From Goleter apudmare HA4340-LM2 (GTDB taxonomy: Bacteria > Cyanobacteriota > Cyanobacteriia > Cyanobacteriales > Nostocaceae), in assembly GCA_019359495.1 (NCBI GenBank), contig JAHHHF010000083.1:62001-126000 (forward strand): a stretch of DNA of 64,000 nt, in the 5' to 3' direction. Positions within the stretch are counted from its first letter, which is position 1; every line of letters begins with the position of its first letter. Under the pieces are notes generated by a model. It was not told where the DNA came from. It was given only the letters and a program-made list of their open reading frames with translations, and ran no database searches. A program made the position numbers and the translations under genes. Below are positions 63,735 to 64,000 of this stretch, piece by piece.

Positions 63735-64000
63735 CTATAGCTGTTGATTACTGATTGGCAAGACACCATAACTGCCAAATATTTTTAAAACTTCTGTGTG
63801 GGGCGTTAATTGTGTCAAGGCAGATTGTGTTTTTGCCTCAGTAGTGTCTGCCTCTATATCCAGAAAAAACAGGTATTCTCCCAGCGATCGCTTAGTAGGA
63901 CGAGATTCGATCCGGCTGAGGTTAATTTCTCGTTGAGCAAATATTTGCAATGGTTCAACTAATGCTCCAGGGATATTGGCTGGCACGCTGAAAGCTAGTG
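63735..64000 (-). CDS. pheA: Prephenate dehydratase, C-terminal ACT domain (runs off the right edge)
   Basis: The last 87 codons read into the window edge in frame (LAFSVPANIPGALVEPLQIF). This is the ACT regulatory domain: the phenylalanine-binding motif ESRPTKRSLGEYLFF is present, followed by the usual C-terminal IFGSYGVLPI. Prephenate dehydratase makes phenylpyruvate for phenylalanine synthesis and is feedback-inhibited by phenylalanine through this domain. The catalytic part and start are outside the window. An internal GTG (Val in SVPANI) is not the start. Confidence 0.9.
   Translation of the reverse strand, partial: LAFSVPANIPGALVEPLQIFAQREINLSRIESRPTKRSLGEYLFFLDIEADTTEAKTQSALTQLTPHTEVLKIFGSYGVLPISNQQL

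Overview
The window looks like chromosomal DNA of a filamentous, Nostoc/Anabaena-type cyanobacterium. The evidence is the many GCGATCGC (HIP1-type) octamers, families found mainly in cyanobacteria (DUF1815, DUF2839, a glutamate synthase of ferredoxin-dependent type), a str operon in cyanobacterial order, and many small palindromic or MITE-like repeats in long AT-rich gaps. No tRNA, rRNA, CRISPR array or full-length transposase gene was seen.

Region 1 (1-10.2 kb) starts with the N-terminal part of a TPR gene. It then holds four paralogous small secreted proteins (1143, 2847, 5288, 6364), a decayed fifth copy (3554-3673) and, facing them, a 993-residue predicted outer-membrane beta-barrel protein (7211-10192). 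Nested MITEs and a Uma2-type gene broken by an in-frame stop lie between them. I do not recognise the secreted family; together these genes look like a surface-protein locus.

Region 2 (10.9-16.1 kb) holds an orphan sensor histidine kinase, an exported protein, a TPR protein, a sigma-70-like protein and a glyoxalase-fold protein.

Region 3 (16.4-22.5 kb, all minus strand) is the most unusual. In transcription order it has a HigB-like toxin with two perfect 16-bp palindromes upstream, an XRE antitoxin with a long C-terminal extension, a paralog of that extension destroyed by a 134-bp MITE (7-bp target duplication), a TPR-CHAT caspase-like protease whose N-terminus is split by an apparent frameshift, an unknown 231-aa protein, and an intact 155-aa protein carrying the same extension domain. 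This may be a stress or defence cassette in which a toxin-antitoxin module and a CHAT protease share an accessory domain.

Region 4 (22.8-30.7 kb) has lysyl-tRNA synthetase with a C-terminal KTSC domain, an LTxxQ-like exported protein, an M48 peptidase, a degenerate DinG-like helicase, DUF2839, a 1.7-kb gap and DUF1815.

Region 5 (31.5-35.7 kb) has a Spondin_N/RTX secreted protein, a periplasmic thioredoxin with a CPGC active site, a CcdA-type transporter, an ECF sigma factor and a one-TM anti-sigma factor. It looks like a self-contained envelope redox module.

Region 6 (35.9-48.5 kb) has a thioesterase, dxr (MEP isoprenoid pathway) and a set of integral-membrane glycosyltransferases (PIG-V-like, GT87-like, DUF2079, ArnT/GT39, ArnC/GtrB-type GT2, ArnE/F-type SMR protein), followed by a polysaccharide deacetylase. 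This suggests polyprenyl-phosphate-linked glycosylation of the envelope.

Region 7 (48.6-64 kb) has glutamate synthase, an AMIN/NAGPA-domain exported protein, a mannose-6-phosphate-isomerase-type cupin, an A-type Fe-S carrier, the str operon rpsL-rpsG-fusA-tuf-rpsJ with a consensus promoter, a Lon-N domain protein and the ACT end of prephenate dehydratase.
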